Of a DNA stretch of 64,000 nucleotides, positions 1 through 10,871 are shown in pieces. Positions within the stretch are counted from its first letter, which is position 1. Each line of letters opens with the position of its first letter. A program made the translations under genes and the position numbers. Source of the stretch: Diaporthe sp. PMI_573 (lineage: Eukaryota; Ascomycota; Sordariomycetes; Diaporthales; Diaporthaceae); NCBI GenBank assembly GCA_021399435.1, contig JAJTUP010000036.1:310001-374000 (forward strand), written 5' to 3'. The notes beneath the pieces were generated by a model. It ran no database searches. It had not been told where the DNA came from and worked only from the letters and a program-made list of their open reading frames with translations.

Positions 1-2
1 AC

Positions 3-557
3 GTCTACCAGGAGCGCTGGGAACGGCGCAGCCGCAGTCTTGAGAGTGCAGATCCAAGCTTGGGTGGTGGATCCTCAGACGATGACCTGGATCCTGAGAT
101 GAGGCAAATCAGGATTAATACGCGATGGTATGACGAGGCTGGCCGGTTCTCACGGGGCGACTTTGAGCAGGAGCAACTAGATCGCAACACGCGATGGTAC
201 GACGAGGTTGGGCAGCTCGCTCGAGCCGGGCTGTCCGATAGAGAGGAGCAGAGTGAAGCGGATGAATCGGACCATGATTCTGATGTGGAATGTGAACACG
301 GGCCCCCGAGAGGACGACATCACTTGGGATCATCCCCTCCGGGTTCGGACAGCATGCCACACTTGTCACGCTCATTTACCACCCATGGTTCCAACAGGAG
401 TAGTAGTCCTCTTGCCGACTTACCAGGATGTGAGGAGGACAATGGAGCAGATCACAGTGTTGGCAGCACAGCCCCTAGAGATAAGATCCTTAGGGCGGTC
501 GACGGGCCAATACCGGACCACGATGCTTCAATTGACGGATATGTGCTGCCTTCATAG
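3..557 (+). CDS. 3' part of an unknown acidic protein gene (5' end outside window)
   Basis: The frame is open from the first bases of the window to a TAG at 555-557, so this is the C-terminal ~184 residues of a longer protein. I do not recognise the family. The visible part is hydrophilic and rich in Asp, Glu, Ser and Arg, looks disordered, and has no membrane segment. Near its start is an imperfect ~22-residue tandem repeat (nt ~114-235), each copy containing the core NTRWYDE followed by a Gly and basic/acidic residues. A second frame immediately downstream (557-739) reads like plausible protein (LEVGIKYLKQLIALG) and could be a final exon if an intron removes the stop, but no clear splice pair was found. 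Coding status is supported by the open frame and repeat only. Confidence 0.5.
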   Translation, partial: VYQERWERRSRSLESADPSLGGGSSDDDLDPEMRQIRINTRWYDEAGRFSRGDFEQEQLDRNTRWYDEVGQLARAGLSDREEQSEADESDHDSDVECEHGPPRGRHHLGSSPPGSDSMPHLSRSFTTHGSNRSSSPLADLPGCEEDNGADHSVGSTAPRDKILRAVDGPIPDHDASIDGYVLPS

Positions 558-739
558 TGTTTCGACAGGTATGGATTCCATTTCTAGAGGTGGGCATCAA
601 GTACCTCAAACAATTGATCGCCCTCGGGGTCGAGAACAGCAGCTTTGAAAGCCGTGATATATTGGTTCTGAATAGCCTCAAGGGACGGCTGTGGCTCAGG
701 GCACTGTTGACACTTATTTCAAGCCAATTAGCCAGCTAA

Positions 740-2394
740 ACTGATGCAGATACTTTGATATAATATTCATATCGACTTGGACCCACTTTTAGGTTACGTG
801 TGCCCTGGAAATAGAATATGTACTGGAAATAGCATATAAAATGGCTGCTCGCATCTCATGCTATTTCAGGGGTACCTACTGTACCCGTTACGCTTTAGTT
901 TTGGCTTACCCTTTTCTTGTGTCGGGGGGTGAACACTGATTTTGCTTCTGGCATGATATTAGAAGCATATCTCCGAGGAAGTCTTTAAAAGGGGGCTGCT
1001 TGTCTTGACGCGAGCGGGCTGTACCTCCTCCGTGTTCGTGTTTGACGAGGCTTTCACCAGCCGCCATGGACCACGAGCTCGTCACGCGTCAGGCGCTGCG
1101 GCGTAACAACCCTTGTTGAGGCCCACGGGCGCAACGACCTGTAGATAACCGGTCATGTGCCGGTGTCTTCGTACAGGATTCTTGACGAAAAGGCCTGGTT
1201 TCCCCAAGACTAGTGATTACATCTGCTTTTTTAACGCCATGACCCAGCCACTCGGTGTTTGATAGATTGGCCGGAGTGGCTACCCAGTATAGACGAAGAC
1301 GGCATTTCTGGTTCAAGGCCATCGTGTATTAAAAACTCGACCAGATCACGGTGCTGACTACGGCCGCAGCTTCGCCTTATAGTGGCAAAGTTTTGGCAAT
1401 AGTGTTCACATCTTGAGGAGCAGAGGCTACCTAAATGGGGCACCCAGGTGCTGCTGATAAGGTTCTGATATCCTTATTAGCAGTCACCCCGCCATTGAAA
1501 ACGTAAATGATAGCACGAACCGTTTTCTCACCGTTGCAACATAGCGTATTTAGGATCCTGTTCAAATGGGGCACGCCCTGTAGTACCATTGGTGTAGGCG
1601 TAATTCAACCCACTTGTACGAATTGCATCTATTTGCAAAGTAAATACAACTTGGGACAATAGGTGAGCTAATGCCGGCATGATACAGCCATTTCCATGAC
1701 CCCAATATGGTCACCGGGAATTTCCATTTCCTTCATCGGAACTGATCAATTGCTGCTTTGGCCTGAGCTAGGCTGAGCAACGGGGTCATTGTGTTGCGGG
1801 ATGGAGAATCTGGCACTCCCTGGCAGGGGAAAATCTGATTCCGATGCCGATCTTTCCAAAGGGAGTTAGCGTCTTCGAGCTAGGTCATCATCACAACGCA
1901 TTTTCTTAATTTTTGAGGAATACCAAGAGTACCAGGTTAGACCTCTGGGAACTCCAGCCCGGCCCACCGGCCTCTCGCGTGCGCTCGTCTCTTCGCCCCC
2001 CGCCGGCCCTTTCTTAATTTAATTGCCAGCCTGGGAATTAATTTAGTTGGGAGCCTTCGTTTTTTTTGGAGTGACAAAGTTGCTTTCCGAATTGGGAAAG
2101 ATTAGCGTCGGGAGGACCTCGGAAGTAGATTTTCGGCTCCCAGGGAGTGCCAAATTCTCCATCCCGGTCTCCCTCCCTTCAACACTCAGGTAGAGTCCCG
2201 TGGCAATCCAGGGGGTGATGGTCTTACAAGATCCCAAGCCTAAGCGTGGCCTCCACCAAGTCCACGACACTATGATGTCGCCCTGTATGAACATTGTCGT
2301 ACTCGCTTGGCCGCCACGCCCTCATCATCAACCAAGTCGCGCTCAGGGCCGCGCTTCCTCGACCCTAGTTATGCATGAGTCGTACTTATTTTGA
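740..2394. other. intergenic, no convincing gene
   Basis: About 1.65 kb with only short frames on both strands that resemble no protein known to me. The only structure seen is the imperfect inverted repeat near 1798-2165, listed separately. The stretch lies between two converging transcription units and may hold both 3' UTRs. Confidence 0.5.
1798..2165. repeat. imperfect inverted repeat, possible small non-autonomous DNA element
   Basis: Bases 1798-1823 and the reverse complement of 2140-2165 match at 25 of 26 positions (core GGCACTCCCTGG). Weaker similarity continues inward (AAAATCT then TTCCGA, then ATCTTTCC) to about 1857 and 2092. The ~230-bp centre is noncoding. The outer ends do not show a clear target-site duplication, so a MITE-like element or a diverged inverted duplication are both possible. 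Confidence 0.45.
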
Positions 2395-3590
2395 TTAATT
2401 TTTTTTTGGAAAGAATGAAACAAAGTGAGTCTTACCGGATGCTCTTTCATCCTGCAACCAATCGAGGATAGAGGTCTGACTCGATGTCGCGACCGTCTCT
2501 GGCTGCCACTCCTCCCCCCGCTCTTCCACAGGCTTGCACAATTCATCGAATGCCTTGCAAACCAGGCGAGTCTGCTGATAGTCGACAAGAGCCTGGTGAT
2601 TAAGGCCGATCCGACAATGCCGAGGGTACATAAGTGGAAAGAGAAATTCCAAGGCTAAGGGAAACCGCTGTTCCTTCGGTATGTCCTTGAACATATTTGG
2701 CCTCAGTATGTTGATTAGGGGGACGCAGTTTTTGTCAGGCGGTATGATATTGTCATATCCCTCTGAGACTAATAACTTCCTCAACATTTGTAAGTCTGCT
2801 CTGGTCGTATGATATACGATGAAAATTGTGTCCTGGGAGATCCCCCGTCGTTGAAGAGTCGACGCAATGTCTCGTACGTTCATATGGTCGATACGTAAAT
2901 GTCGGGATGGTGCGTAAACCGAGTTGGCTTTTGCTCGACTCATATGCCGCAAGAAGGGATCATCGCCGGGAGTATGATGATCAATTCCGTCCTGGTGCTT
3001 CACGGTGGTGTTGATGAGCGTCTTCCCTGAGACGTATTCAACAATTGCGAATTCCCACACCTGTCCTGAGGCAGGCGAGAATTCATCATCCAGCACAACC
3101 AGATCCGAACCAGGCCGGCTGCCCTGCAGGATCTCTTCTGTCCGGCAACGAACTATATCATACTCGGGAGGATAGGTCCATTTGTTCCTGCTCGCCGATT
3201 TCAAGACATTCTGGGCTACGCTCAGGCTTGTTGCAGTGTTATTTCGCCGCGCCCCCGTCAATAGCCTACCTAGGTGTCGAGGACATTGTCCTGACATATG
3301 AGTAGCTCGCAGAACGCAGCCCTGTTGTCCGCAGACGGCGTCTTCAGGTTGAATTTCAGTGCCGATCTTCGTCAAGAACCTTCTTATGTCGATGGAGACT
3401 TGACATGCAACGCAGCGAGCAGATAGAGTCAGTGTACCTCTCGCTTTATTCAGCTCAAGACGTGCGGTATCCAAGTCAATAGTGGCTTCTCCTCGACATC
3501 GCTTGGTGATGAGGCTATCATAGATGGGCTCTGGACCGATGCATGTGAGACCTAGATTGGCCAGAATGACTTTGAGGTGCTTTCCGTTTT
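2395..3590 (-). CDS. DEDDh-type 3'-5' exonuclease-like protein (RNase H fold), 5' end uncertain
   Basis: One long frame encodes a protein of at least ~395 residues. It has the motif order of DEDDh exonucleases: Asp-x-Glu in VLDDEFS, a second Asp in VYHTTRADLQML, and the His-x4-Asp signature in NHQALVDYQQTRLV. The conserved stretch around FDELCKPVEERGEEW is shared with fungal proteins of this kind. An N-terminal region has paired cysteines (CVAC, CGQQGC, SGQCPRH) that might bind zinc. Near the C terminus lies QTSILDWL, which fits a PCNA-interacting-peptide pattern. The frame stays open upstream of 3474 to about 3597 without an ATG; CTAAC followed by AG near 3591-3615 suggests an upstream exon that I could not place. 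Substrate (DNA or RNA) is unknown. The catalytic residues look intact, so I call it functional with moderate confidence. Confidence 0.7.
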
Positions 3591-3961
3591 CTACTCCGTG
3601 AATGGTTTGTTAGCTACAGGTACCTAGGTATCCACCATGCAGAAAAGCTCGAAAGGCGCACCAGCATACGTTATTCGTCAAGGAAGCAGATTTACTGCTT
3701 CATGGTGCCTGGGCGAGGCACTGCAGAAGGGTGATTGGTACTTAAGGGGTCCTTCGCGTGGCTGGTCGTCCTTCGCCAGGTGTTGCCAGCTGTCAGCACA
3801 TTGGGCGCTATCATGACCAAAGCGGTCTGGCGCCAACAAATAAAAGTTTGCAAGCGTTTCCACGTTCGGCGGTGAAATCATCAGGATTTGCAACGCGCTG
3901 TTGTCTCGTCGTAACTCTGCTATTCGGTTCGATGGGATGACCGTGGTGACGTCCACTTAAC
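3591..3961. other. divergent intergenic region
   Basis: About 370 bp separates the exonuclease-like gene (-) from the homoaconitase-family gene (+). It likely holds both promoters and possibly an unplaced first exon of the minus-strand gene. A minus-strand open frame at 3678-3956 starts at GTG directly after a stop and resembles no family known to me. Confidence 0.4.
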
Positions 3962-6414
3962 ATGACGTTCGCATCGGTGAGTCGGACACGCCCCTGCCAT
4001 CTTCGAAGCTAACTAACTCTTGAAGGTGCCGTCTGCGTGGATTCGATCGTCCGGCGTCCCAATATGGACCCTACCAAGCAAGAGAATCCGTCGTTGCTTC
4101 CCATCCGCTTTGCCGTCCCCATGTGCCCGCTTGTTTGGCACGACGGCATCCGCTCGATCCGAAACCTCCTCTAAGCCGCGATTGTCACAGACTCGTACGG
4201 AAAAGATCGTACAACGCCATGCCGTTGGCCTCCCCGAAGGAAAGCTCGTTCGGAGTGGCGACTACATTACCTTTCGTCCACAGCACTGCTTAACACACGA
4301 CAACACGGCGCCGGTATCGCTGAAGTTTAGGTCTATGGGAGCCACGAGGGTGTACGATGCGAAGCAGGTTGTCATCGCCCTCGACCACGACATACAAAAT
4401 ACCAGCCCGTCTAATCTACGCAAATATGCGCAGATAGAGGCATTTGCTGCCGAACATGGCCTGACCTTCTTTCCTGCTGGAAGGGGCATTTCTCATCAGG
4501 TCATGGTAGAAGAGGGATTTGCATGGCCAGGCACCATGGTCGTTGCCTCGGACTCCCATGCGGTGCATTATGGTGCACTAGGATGCCTCGGAACACCTGT
4601 CGTACGAACGGATGCTGCCAGCATCTGGGCGACCGGACGGACATTTTGGCAGAGCGAGTGCAACCCCCCCTGTTTTGTAATGACCAATTATGCTCATACC
4701 CAGTGTCCGCAGTCCCCCCCATTGCCAAGGTCACCTTTACCGGTACCCTGCCCCCAGGGGTCAATGGTAAGGATGTGATTGCCGCTTTATGCGGCCTGTT
4801 CGAGAGCGACGTGCTCAATCATGCGGTCGAGTTTACAGGCACCGAGGAGACATTAGCAAGCTTGCCAATGGATAGCCGTATGACCATCGCAAACATGGCA
4901 TGCGAATGGGGAGCTCTTACTGCTTTATTTCCCGTCGATCGGACCCTAGAAGGCTGGCTGCGGGACAGGGCCACCAAAGCAGCAATGGCCGGCAACCAGA
5001 CAAGTCCGCAACGCATCAACCACGAAAAGATAGACGAGCTGCTCGCCAATCCGCTTATGGCGGATGACGAAGCTGTGTACGCAAAAAACCTCTATTTGGA
5101 CCTCTCTACGCTCTCGCCTTACGTCTCCGGCCCCAATTCGGTGAAGGTAATAACACCGCTCAACAAGCTCGCCCAGCAAAATATCAGAATCGATCGCGCA
5201 TACATCGTTTCCTGTACTGCCTCGCGAGCTTCGGACCTGGCGTCCGCCGCAAAAGTCTTCAAAGACGCCGCCGAGGCTAACCCTAGCATAGTCCCTAGAG
5301 TCGCCGATGGAGTCCAACTCTATATCGCGGCAGCTTCGGCACCTGAACAGGAGGCTGCCGAAATGGCTGGGGACTGGCAGACCTTGCTGGATGCTGGTGC
5401 GCAGCAGTTGCCTCCGGGCTGCGGGCCTTGCATTGGATTAGGACGGGTACGTCCCTTCTCTTCATATCAAACAATTCTTTGGGTTAGGCAACTAACTAAT
5501 ACGTATCCTAGGGACTGTTAGAGCCTGGTGAGGTTGGAATTAGTGCCAGCAACAGGAACTTCCCCGGGCGTATGGGCGCGCGGACGGCACATGTCTATCT
5601 AGCCAGTGCCGAAGTTGTCGCTGCTAGCGCTCTTCGCGGTACCATCTCTGGGCCAGATGCGTACAAAGTGCCGGGGGATTGGTCTCGCGTCGAGTATGGA
5701 TATGGTACTGGCGCCGAGCGAACGACTGGAGACCAGCTCGGGCATACGATACGACGGCCGCATTCTCCGACCGGGCGGGTCGAGTCTGCCAAGGGCACCA
5801 CTTCTACGTCTACCACCGAAATTCTACCAGGTTTCCCCGAGAAGATCAGTGGCGAGATTCTATTCTGTGATGCCGACAACCTCAATACCGACGCCATATA
5901 CCCAGGAAAATACACCTACCAGGACGGCATTTCCAAGGAGGAAATGGCACGCGTCTGCATGGAGAACTACGACCCTCGTTTCGACGATATTGCAAGGCCA
6001 AATGATGTGCTGGTGTCTGGCTTTAACTTTGGGTGCGGATCTTCGCGAGAGCAAGCTGCAACCGCGATACTAGCAAAGCAGATTCCACTGGTCGTCGGGG
6101 GAAGTCTTGGGAACATCTTCACCCGAAACAGCGTCAACAACGCACTGATGACGCTAGAACTTCCGCGCCTCGTCGAGCGCCTACGCACCCGCTTTCCCTC
6201 TCCTTCGTCGGCCGCCGAGGCTGGGGACAACCAACGGACACGCCGGACAGGCTGGACGCTCACGTGGGATATAAAGCATAGCGTCGTCGAGGTGCAGGAG
6301 GGCGAGCAAGGGGAGCGCTGGGCAGAGAAGGTAGGCGAGCTCCCGGCCAACGTGCAAGCCATCATCGCGGCAGGAGGCCTGGAATCATGGGTCAGAAGCG
6401 AAATTGCCAAGTGA
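3962..6414 (+). CDS. LYS4: homoaconitase-family protein (lysine pathway type), mitochondrial
   Basis: Proposed exons 3962-3976, 4026-4653, 4713-5446 and 5512-6414 give 759 residues. The family hydrates homoaconitate to homoisocitrate in the alpha-aminoadipate lysine pathway in mitochondria. The N terminus is basic and Ser/Arg-rich ([19 protein letters not shown]), as expected of a transit peptide. Family motifs are [21 protein letters not shown]-like [49 protein letters not shown] and [17 protein letters not shown]. Iron-sulfur cysteines are present in IVSCT and in CGPC. Two usually conserved spots differ: DSHSN reads DSHAV, and SCTNS reads SCTAS. Intron 1 is GTGAGT..GCTAAC..AAG. Intron 2 is best read as GC-AG (GCGAGT..GCAG), which restores TFWQ-I-PPIAKV. 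Intron 3 is GTACGT..CTAACTAA..TAG. It may be a divergent paralogue rather than the housekeeping enzyme. Confidence 0.88.
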
Positions 6415-7407
6415 AGAACTGTGGTGCTTTGAGAGAGTGGCATCTACCATGTGATCAAACCCGAGACTTCCTTTCACAAGCTAGATATGGTAATGGCTTT
6501 GCCGGCCGTGGGCTGAACGCACGCCAGGCCCAGTCACTGACTGGACCCACTTGCTTCGCTTATCTTTTCAGCCGAACTGGCCTCCACTAACTGGCCTCCA
6601 AAACCACACTGATGCCACATTCTGGCTTTCTTTCCTTTCCAATGGAAAACTTCGCGGGATAGGATAGGGATGCATTCTCAGAGACTATCTGCTGGTAAAA
6701 CAGGCGGAGAAGGCCTCCTAGATTAAGACCGGATTTAAGGGGCCTAGTATCACCTTTTAAGGTATAGATAAGGGTGATATAAGTGGAAACTCCTGTACTA
6801 GGCTGGCAGGTAGACCTGCCTACTATGCCAATTCGACGCGATACGTGATTATAGAGATGCTCGAGCCGAATGGGAGCATATGCTCTCTGCTGTGCCGCGG
6901 CGATGTGGGCGAGGGTCAGGTCAGGTCAGAACTGACGGCGCCGCATGAGACTGAGCGTAGACGGGGAGCGGCGGTGGTTGGGAGCGGCACGTGACACGGG
7001 CCGCGACCGCGGTCCCCGTTTTGCTGCCTCTGTTGCCAGGACGGCTTAGTCAGCTAGATCAGCATGATTTTCGTACTTCGCTGTCTCCAACACCCATCCC
7101 TGAACCGGTGCACGGAACTGGATTTGCAGTACAAGAGAAACGCGCCTTAGCACGCGACAAACACGCGGATGTGGGGCGGCCTTTACTTCCAATTATATAC
7201 GGAGATGAGACTGATTCAATCTGGATCAGTCTCGCCTCTCTGCGTGCTATCTAATCAGCCAGTCTACAGCGGGACAACCCGCAGCTGTCTAATCATCCGA
7301 GTTCCACGCCAAACTCGGTAATCTTCTCGGGTCTAGCAGTCTGCAGTTTGCGACTCAACAGCTCCTACCGTGTCCAGTACCAGCTGCAGGTCTGTTCAAG
7401 AATCTTC
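6415..7407. other. intergenic between convergent genes
   Basis: About 1 kb with no supported gene. It contains a perfect 9-bp inverted repeat, GAGACTGAT at 7207-7215 and ATCAGTCTC at 7225-7233, separated by 9 bp. That could be a hairpin terminator-like element or chance. A plus-strand open frame at 6991-7254 has no recognisable content. Confidence 0.4.
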
Positions 7408-8611
7408 TCAATGCTCCACGGTTGTCGCGCAGTCCCGACCTTGTCGAAGACCTCTCTGCGACCTCTTTATGCACATGGCTGCCCGGCGCACGCCTTTCCC
7501 CTGCATCCTTTCCTTTAGAGCCCGTCTCTGCGGCCTCCGGGTCAATGGCACCGCGGGACTAACCTTGCTCTGCATCTCGTTGAACAATTTCTCGGTCCAG
7601 TCGAATGCATGGTCGTATTCGAAGCCCTCCGCTCGAAACCGGCGACGGAAAAGCCGGCGAAGGTACGAGTAGTCCGGCTTGTCATCGAAAGCCAGGCGCC
7701 GGGTGTAGTGGATGTACGTAGCAAACTCTCTGGGGAGAAAGCCATCGCAGAGCGCCTCGGCCGACAGGCTCTCCTTCATCTCCTTGATCCTTGCGTCCTT
7801 CTCGTCCTCCGTGGCGACCTTCAGACCCTGCCATGGCAACGAGCCCCGGGCAAGGTACACAAAAACGTACCCAAGGGACTCGAGATCACACCCCCAAGAC
7901 TGTTCTTCGTGCGCGTTAGCGAGCGGACAATCATCATCGCGGTGGGACACCTACCACGGCCGTTGTGATTGTCGATGCTGGCATACCGCCTCGTGCCGCC
8001 TAGCGCGAGGCCTTCGACGTGCTTGTCGCGCTCGGCATCCTCAAACTCCTTGGCCAGGCCAAAGTCAATCGTGTATAGTGTGTTCCCCTGCCTACCGCCC
8101 CCCATCACGAAGTTATCCGGTTTAATGTCGCGATGGAGGAAGCCCTTCGAGTGAATGTATTGAATTCGGGCTATGGCTTGGTCGGCAATAAGGAGGATGG
8201 TCTTGAGCGAGAACTTTCGGTCGCAGTAATTGAGAAGGTCCTCGAGCGACGGGCCGAGCGCGTCCATGACCAGCGCGTAGAAATCGCACTCCTGCCCGAA
8301 CCATTGTACTTGCGGGATTCCGACCCCGCCGTCTAGCGCCTCGTATGTGTGCTTCTCGCCTCGGAGCACCTCGAGGTTATCTCGAACGAACGTGAGTTTT
8401 ATGGCGACCTCCTCACCCGATGAGAGGTCGGTTCCTGTCCAGTCAGCGACGGCTGAAGCAGAGAAAGACAGCACCGTACCGGAATAAACGAGGCCGAAGC
8501 CTCCGGCGCCGATCTTGCGCTCAACGCGGTACCGGTCGGCGATGAGAATGTCCTGGAGAGTGTGTGAGAGATTTCGTCCTTGTTGGAGGGGTCAGATACG
8601 CGTACCTTCAT
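7408..8611 (-). CDS. divergent casein kinase 1-family protein kinase
   Basis: Exons (minus strand) 8611-8606, 8552-8480, 8434-7955 and 7904-7408 give 351 residues. Introns are 53, 45 and 50 bp, all GT-AG; the last has GCTAAC. The protein is an almost bare kinase domain: glycine loop GAGGFGLVYSG (17-27), VAIK lysine 39, catalytic loop HRDIKPDNF (127-135), DFG at 150-152, and the CK1-specific RYASI segment in place of an APE motif. The C-lobe motifs LESLGYV, RGSLPWQGLK, DKPDYSYLRRLF and FDWT are typical of CK1. Oddities are SIDNHNGREQSWGCD where canonical CK1 has SINTHLGIEQSRRDD, and a short basic tail without a palmitoylation motif. The start ATG has only two codons before the first intron. 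It faces the DUF7924-like gene across ~360 bp. Activity is plausible since catalytic residues are kept; substrate unknown. Confidence 0.88.
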
Positions 8612-8969
8612 TGCGGGATGCCAGGGACGATGGACGATAGCGAAGTGGAAGAAGCACCCAAAAAAGTCCGACTTGAGCTTCTCGCTCTCCTCGTAGGCGG
8701 CGATGAGGCGCGACTTGGCCGACTTGCGCTCCGTCTTATTGAAAGCTCAATACGAAAGCGCGCGGTTCAGGCCGAGGCCGCCGCTGCCAGCCAGACGCAA
8801 GCAGCGAACTTGTTACCACCTTTGCCATTTCCGGCTGCAACGCGGCTCGGACGCGCTCTTAGGCAACGACCTGTTTGCGGCCTAATCATTCCGGCTCTCA
8901 AGCTCGACCCGAATATATATTCACAAGGCTCCCCCTCGATCCGACCCTTAACCTGCGAAGTGGCTGCTC
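8612..8969. promoter_or_regulatory. shared divergent promoter region
   Basis: The 358-bp gap lies between the start codons of the casein kinase 1 gene (-) and the DUF7924-like gene (+), so it must contain both 5' leaders and promoters. TATATATT occurs at about 8913-8920, ~50 bp before the plus-strand ATG. No other element is claimed. Confidence 0.4.
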
Positions 8970-10311
8970 ATGGCGAGCGCGCAAGATCGAAAGAGAGCCC
9001 GCGCCGACGACCTCTCGCAAGAGCACCGTCCGAACAAGAAGATCAAGTCGAGAGGGAGACTTCACGGGCCGTCGAATTTCCCACCCGAGTTCTGGGACAA
9101 CCTGTCCAAGGTCTGGCTCACGCGTCGTGCACTGCGAGAACTCGACCGGCGGAACAGCACTCGGCCTGCCCCAGGGCCTGCAGCACCTGCAGTGCACACC
9201 ACGGATCATGCCCGTTTCGCAAGACACGGTGGCCCAGATCTTCGCCATCTTCGAGGGGTACGTCTGTATTATGCTGATCTGCAATTGACGTTAGCTAAGT
9301 GCCCCAGTATCCCGAGCCAAAGAGCGCCGTACCTGCCATGGCTTCCAGCCGCTCCACCGTATCATCCAGCCAGCAAACAAAGGCAACAACTGTCCCTAAA
9401 ACCAAGACGTCATCTGCGTACGATGATGATTTCGAACAGCACATGATTGATAACGGCATCTATCCTGAGGGACATGAATATCCTGCCGGTCGTGTGACAC
9501 CTGAACCCGAGAACGTGGACGAACTCCGTCTGGAGCTCTTAGCTGCGAGAGCCTCTCTTTCACCATCGCAGTTCCCTGACTCGACGCTTCGAAACTTCAG
9601 GAAGAAGAACAAGACGCCGTCCGAAGGCACTGTAATGCGCAATGTGATTCCGATCATCGCTGGCGACTCCGACATTCCGAATGAGGGAAACCTTCCTTTC
9701 ACCAACATCAAGTCGATGACCGGAGGAGCGACTGTCGAAGCGGTGCCCGATTTCTTCGACGGAGCTCCGTCGGGAGACATCGACAAGGCAGTGAGAGATG
9801 ATCTGAGCCAAATGATCATTCCCACAAAGCACGCTAATGTTCCTATCGTGCCCAATCTCTTCCTAGAGGTCAATGCCCAGGGGGGCGGCGCCGACGTCGC
9901 TCTACACCAAGCATTGCACGGCGGAGCCATCGGCGCCCGCGCGATGCACGCGCTGCAAAACTACGGCGCAGAGGAGCCGGCCTTCGACGGCAACGCGTAC
10001 ACCTACAGCTCGACCTACCACGCCGGCAGCGGCGTGCTCCTGCTGTACGCGCACCACCCCACGCCGCCGACCACTCCGGGGGCCGGCCCGAGTACCACAT
10101 GACGATGCTCAGAGGTTTTGCCATGACGGATACTCGTGAAGCATTCGTTCAAGGAGCTACGGCATTCAGAAACGCTAGGGACTTGGCTCAACGGTACAGA
10201 GACAACTTCATTCGGGCTGCGAACGCTAGAGCGTCTCAACCAGGGACGGCGGCTGCTCAAGAGAACCTCGTCACCACAGCTGGGATACAGCATGATGAGG
10301 ACTCTGAGTAA
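8970..10311 (+). pseudogene. DUF7924-like fungal protein gene with a 1-nt frameshift
   Basis: Exon 1 is 8970-9257; intron 9258-9307 is GTACGT..GCTAAG..CCAG; exon 2 follows in frame. The product begins with a basic nuclear-type segment and the motif FPPEFWDNLSKVWLTRRALRELDRR. It continues with SPSQF, VIPIIAGDSDI, PFTNI, VRDDLSQMIIPTKHANVPIVPNLFL and GGAIGARAMHALQNYG, the pattern of a widespread fungal family I associate with DUF7924. At 10078-10082 a run of five G breaks the frame: reading ends at TGA 10100-10102. The family sequence (PEYHMTMLRGFAMTD..GATAFRNARDLA) continues in the next frame to 10311. One extra G would restore continuity, so this is a recent mutation or a sequencing error. 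A further plus-strand frame to 10652 (Ser-rich, KRNRDSPPSKPRRKHD) may be a last exon. Function unknown. Confidence 0.65.
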
Positions 10312-10871
10312 CTTCTGACGAATTTGTGGATTGTGTGGACTATGCAACACAAGCTGTCGGCACGGAGGATTACGCTGCACCTGGGGACGTCGAGGATGAG
10401 CCGGCTCTTCCACACTACCTGGAGGACGATGAGCCTAGCCAGGAGTCCACATTTTTTGGTGCTGAACCGGCCATGAGCTTCGCCACGAGCTTCACGTCTA
10501 GCTTTACCGCACAGGGCCAGACCAGTTCGAAGCGGAACAGAGACAGCCCTCCGTCGAAGCCGCGTAGGAAGCACGACTCGGCCAAGAAGCGGACACTTCG
10601 GAGTACTCCCCGACGAGCGGCTGGGTCCTCCGTACAGGGCTCGACGTCTTGAGGATCTACTGTACCTCTGCCGGCCTCGGCTGAAAAATACTGGTCCTGG
10701 AGTGACGAATATCAGATGTGGTACCATTTAAACGACAATGGGAGTTGTCTCTGGGACGACGGAGAGTAGTGTTGGCGTGAAGGGCTTGTGGTACTCACGG
10801 ACTTGGGGCGTTCATGGTGTAGTTTGACTGTTGTTGCGTTCTCGGATGGCATCTCTGTAATGATTATATGG

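Noticed and set aside
8564..9277. 237-codon plus-strand frame across the CK1/DUF7924 divergent promoter
   Set aside because: It overlaps the first CK1 exon and the true exon 1 of the plus-strand gene in another frame; no family resemblance.
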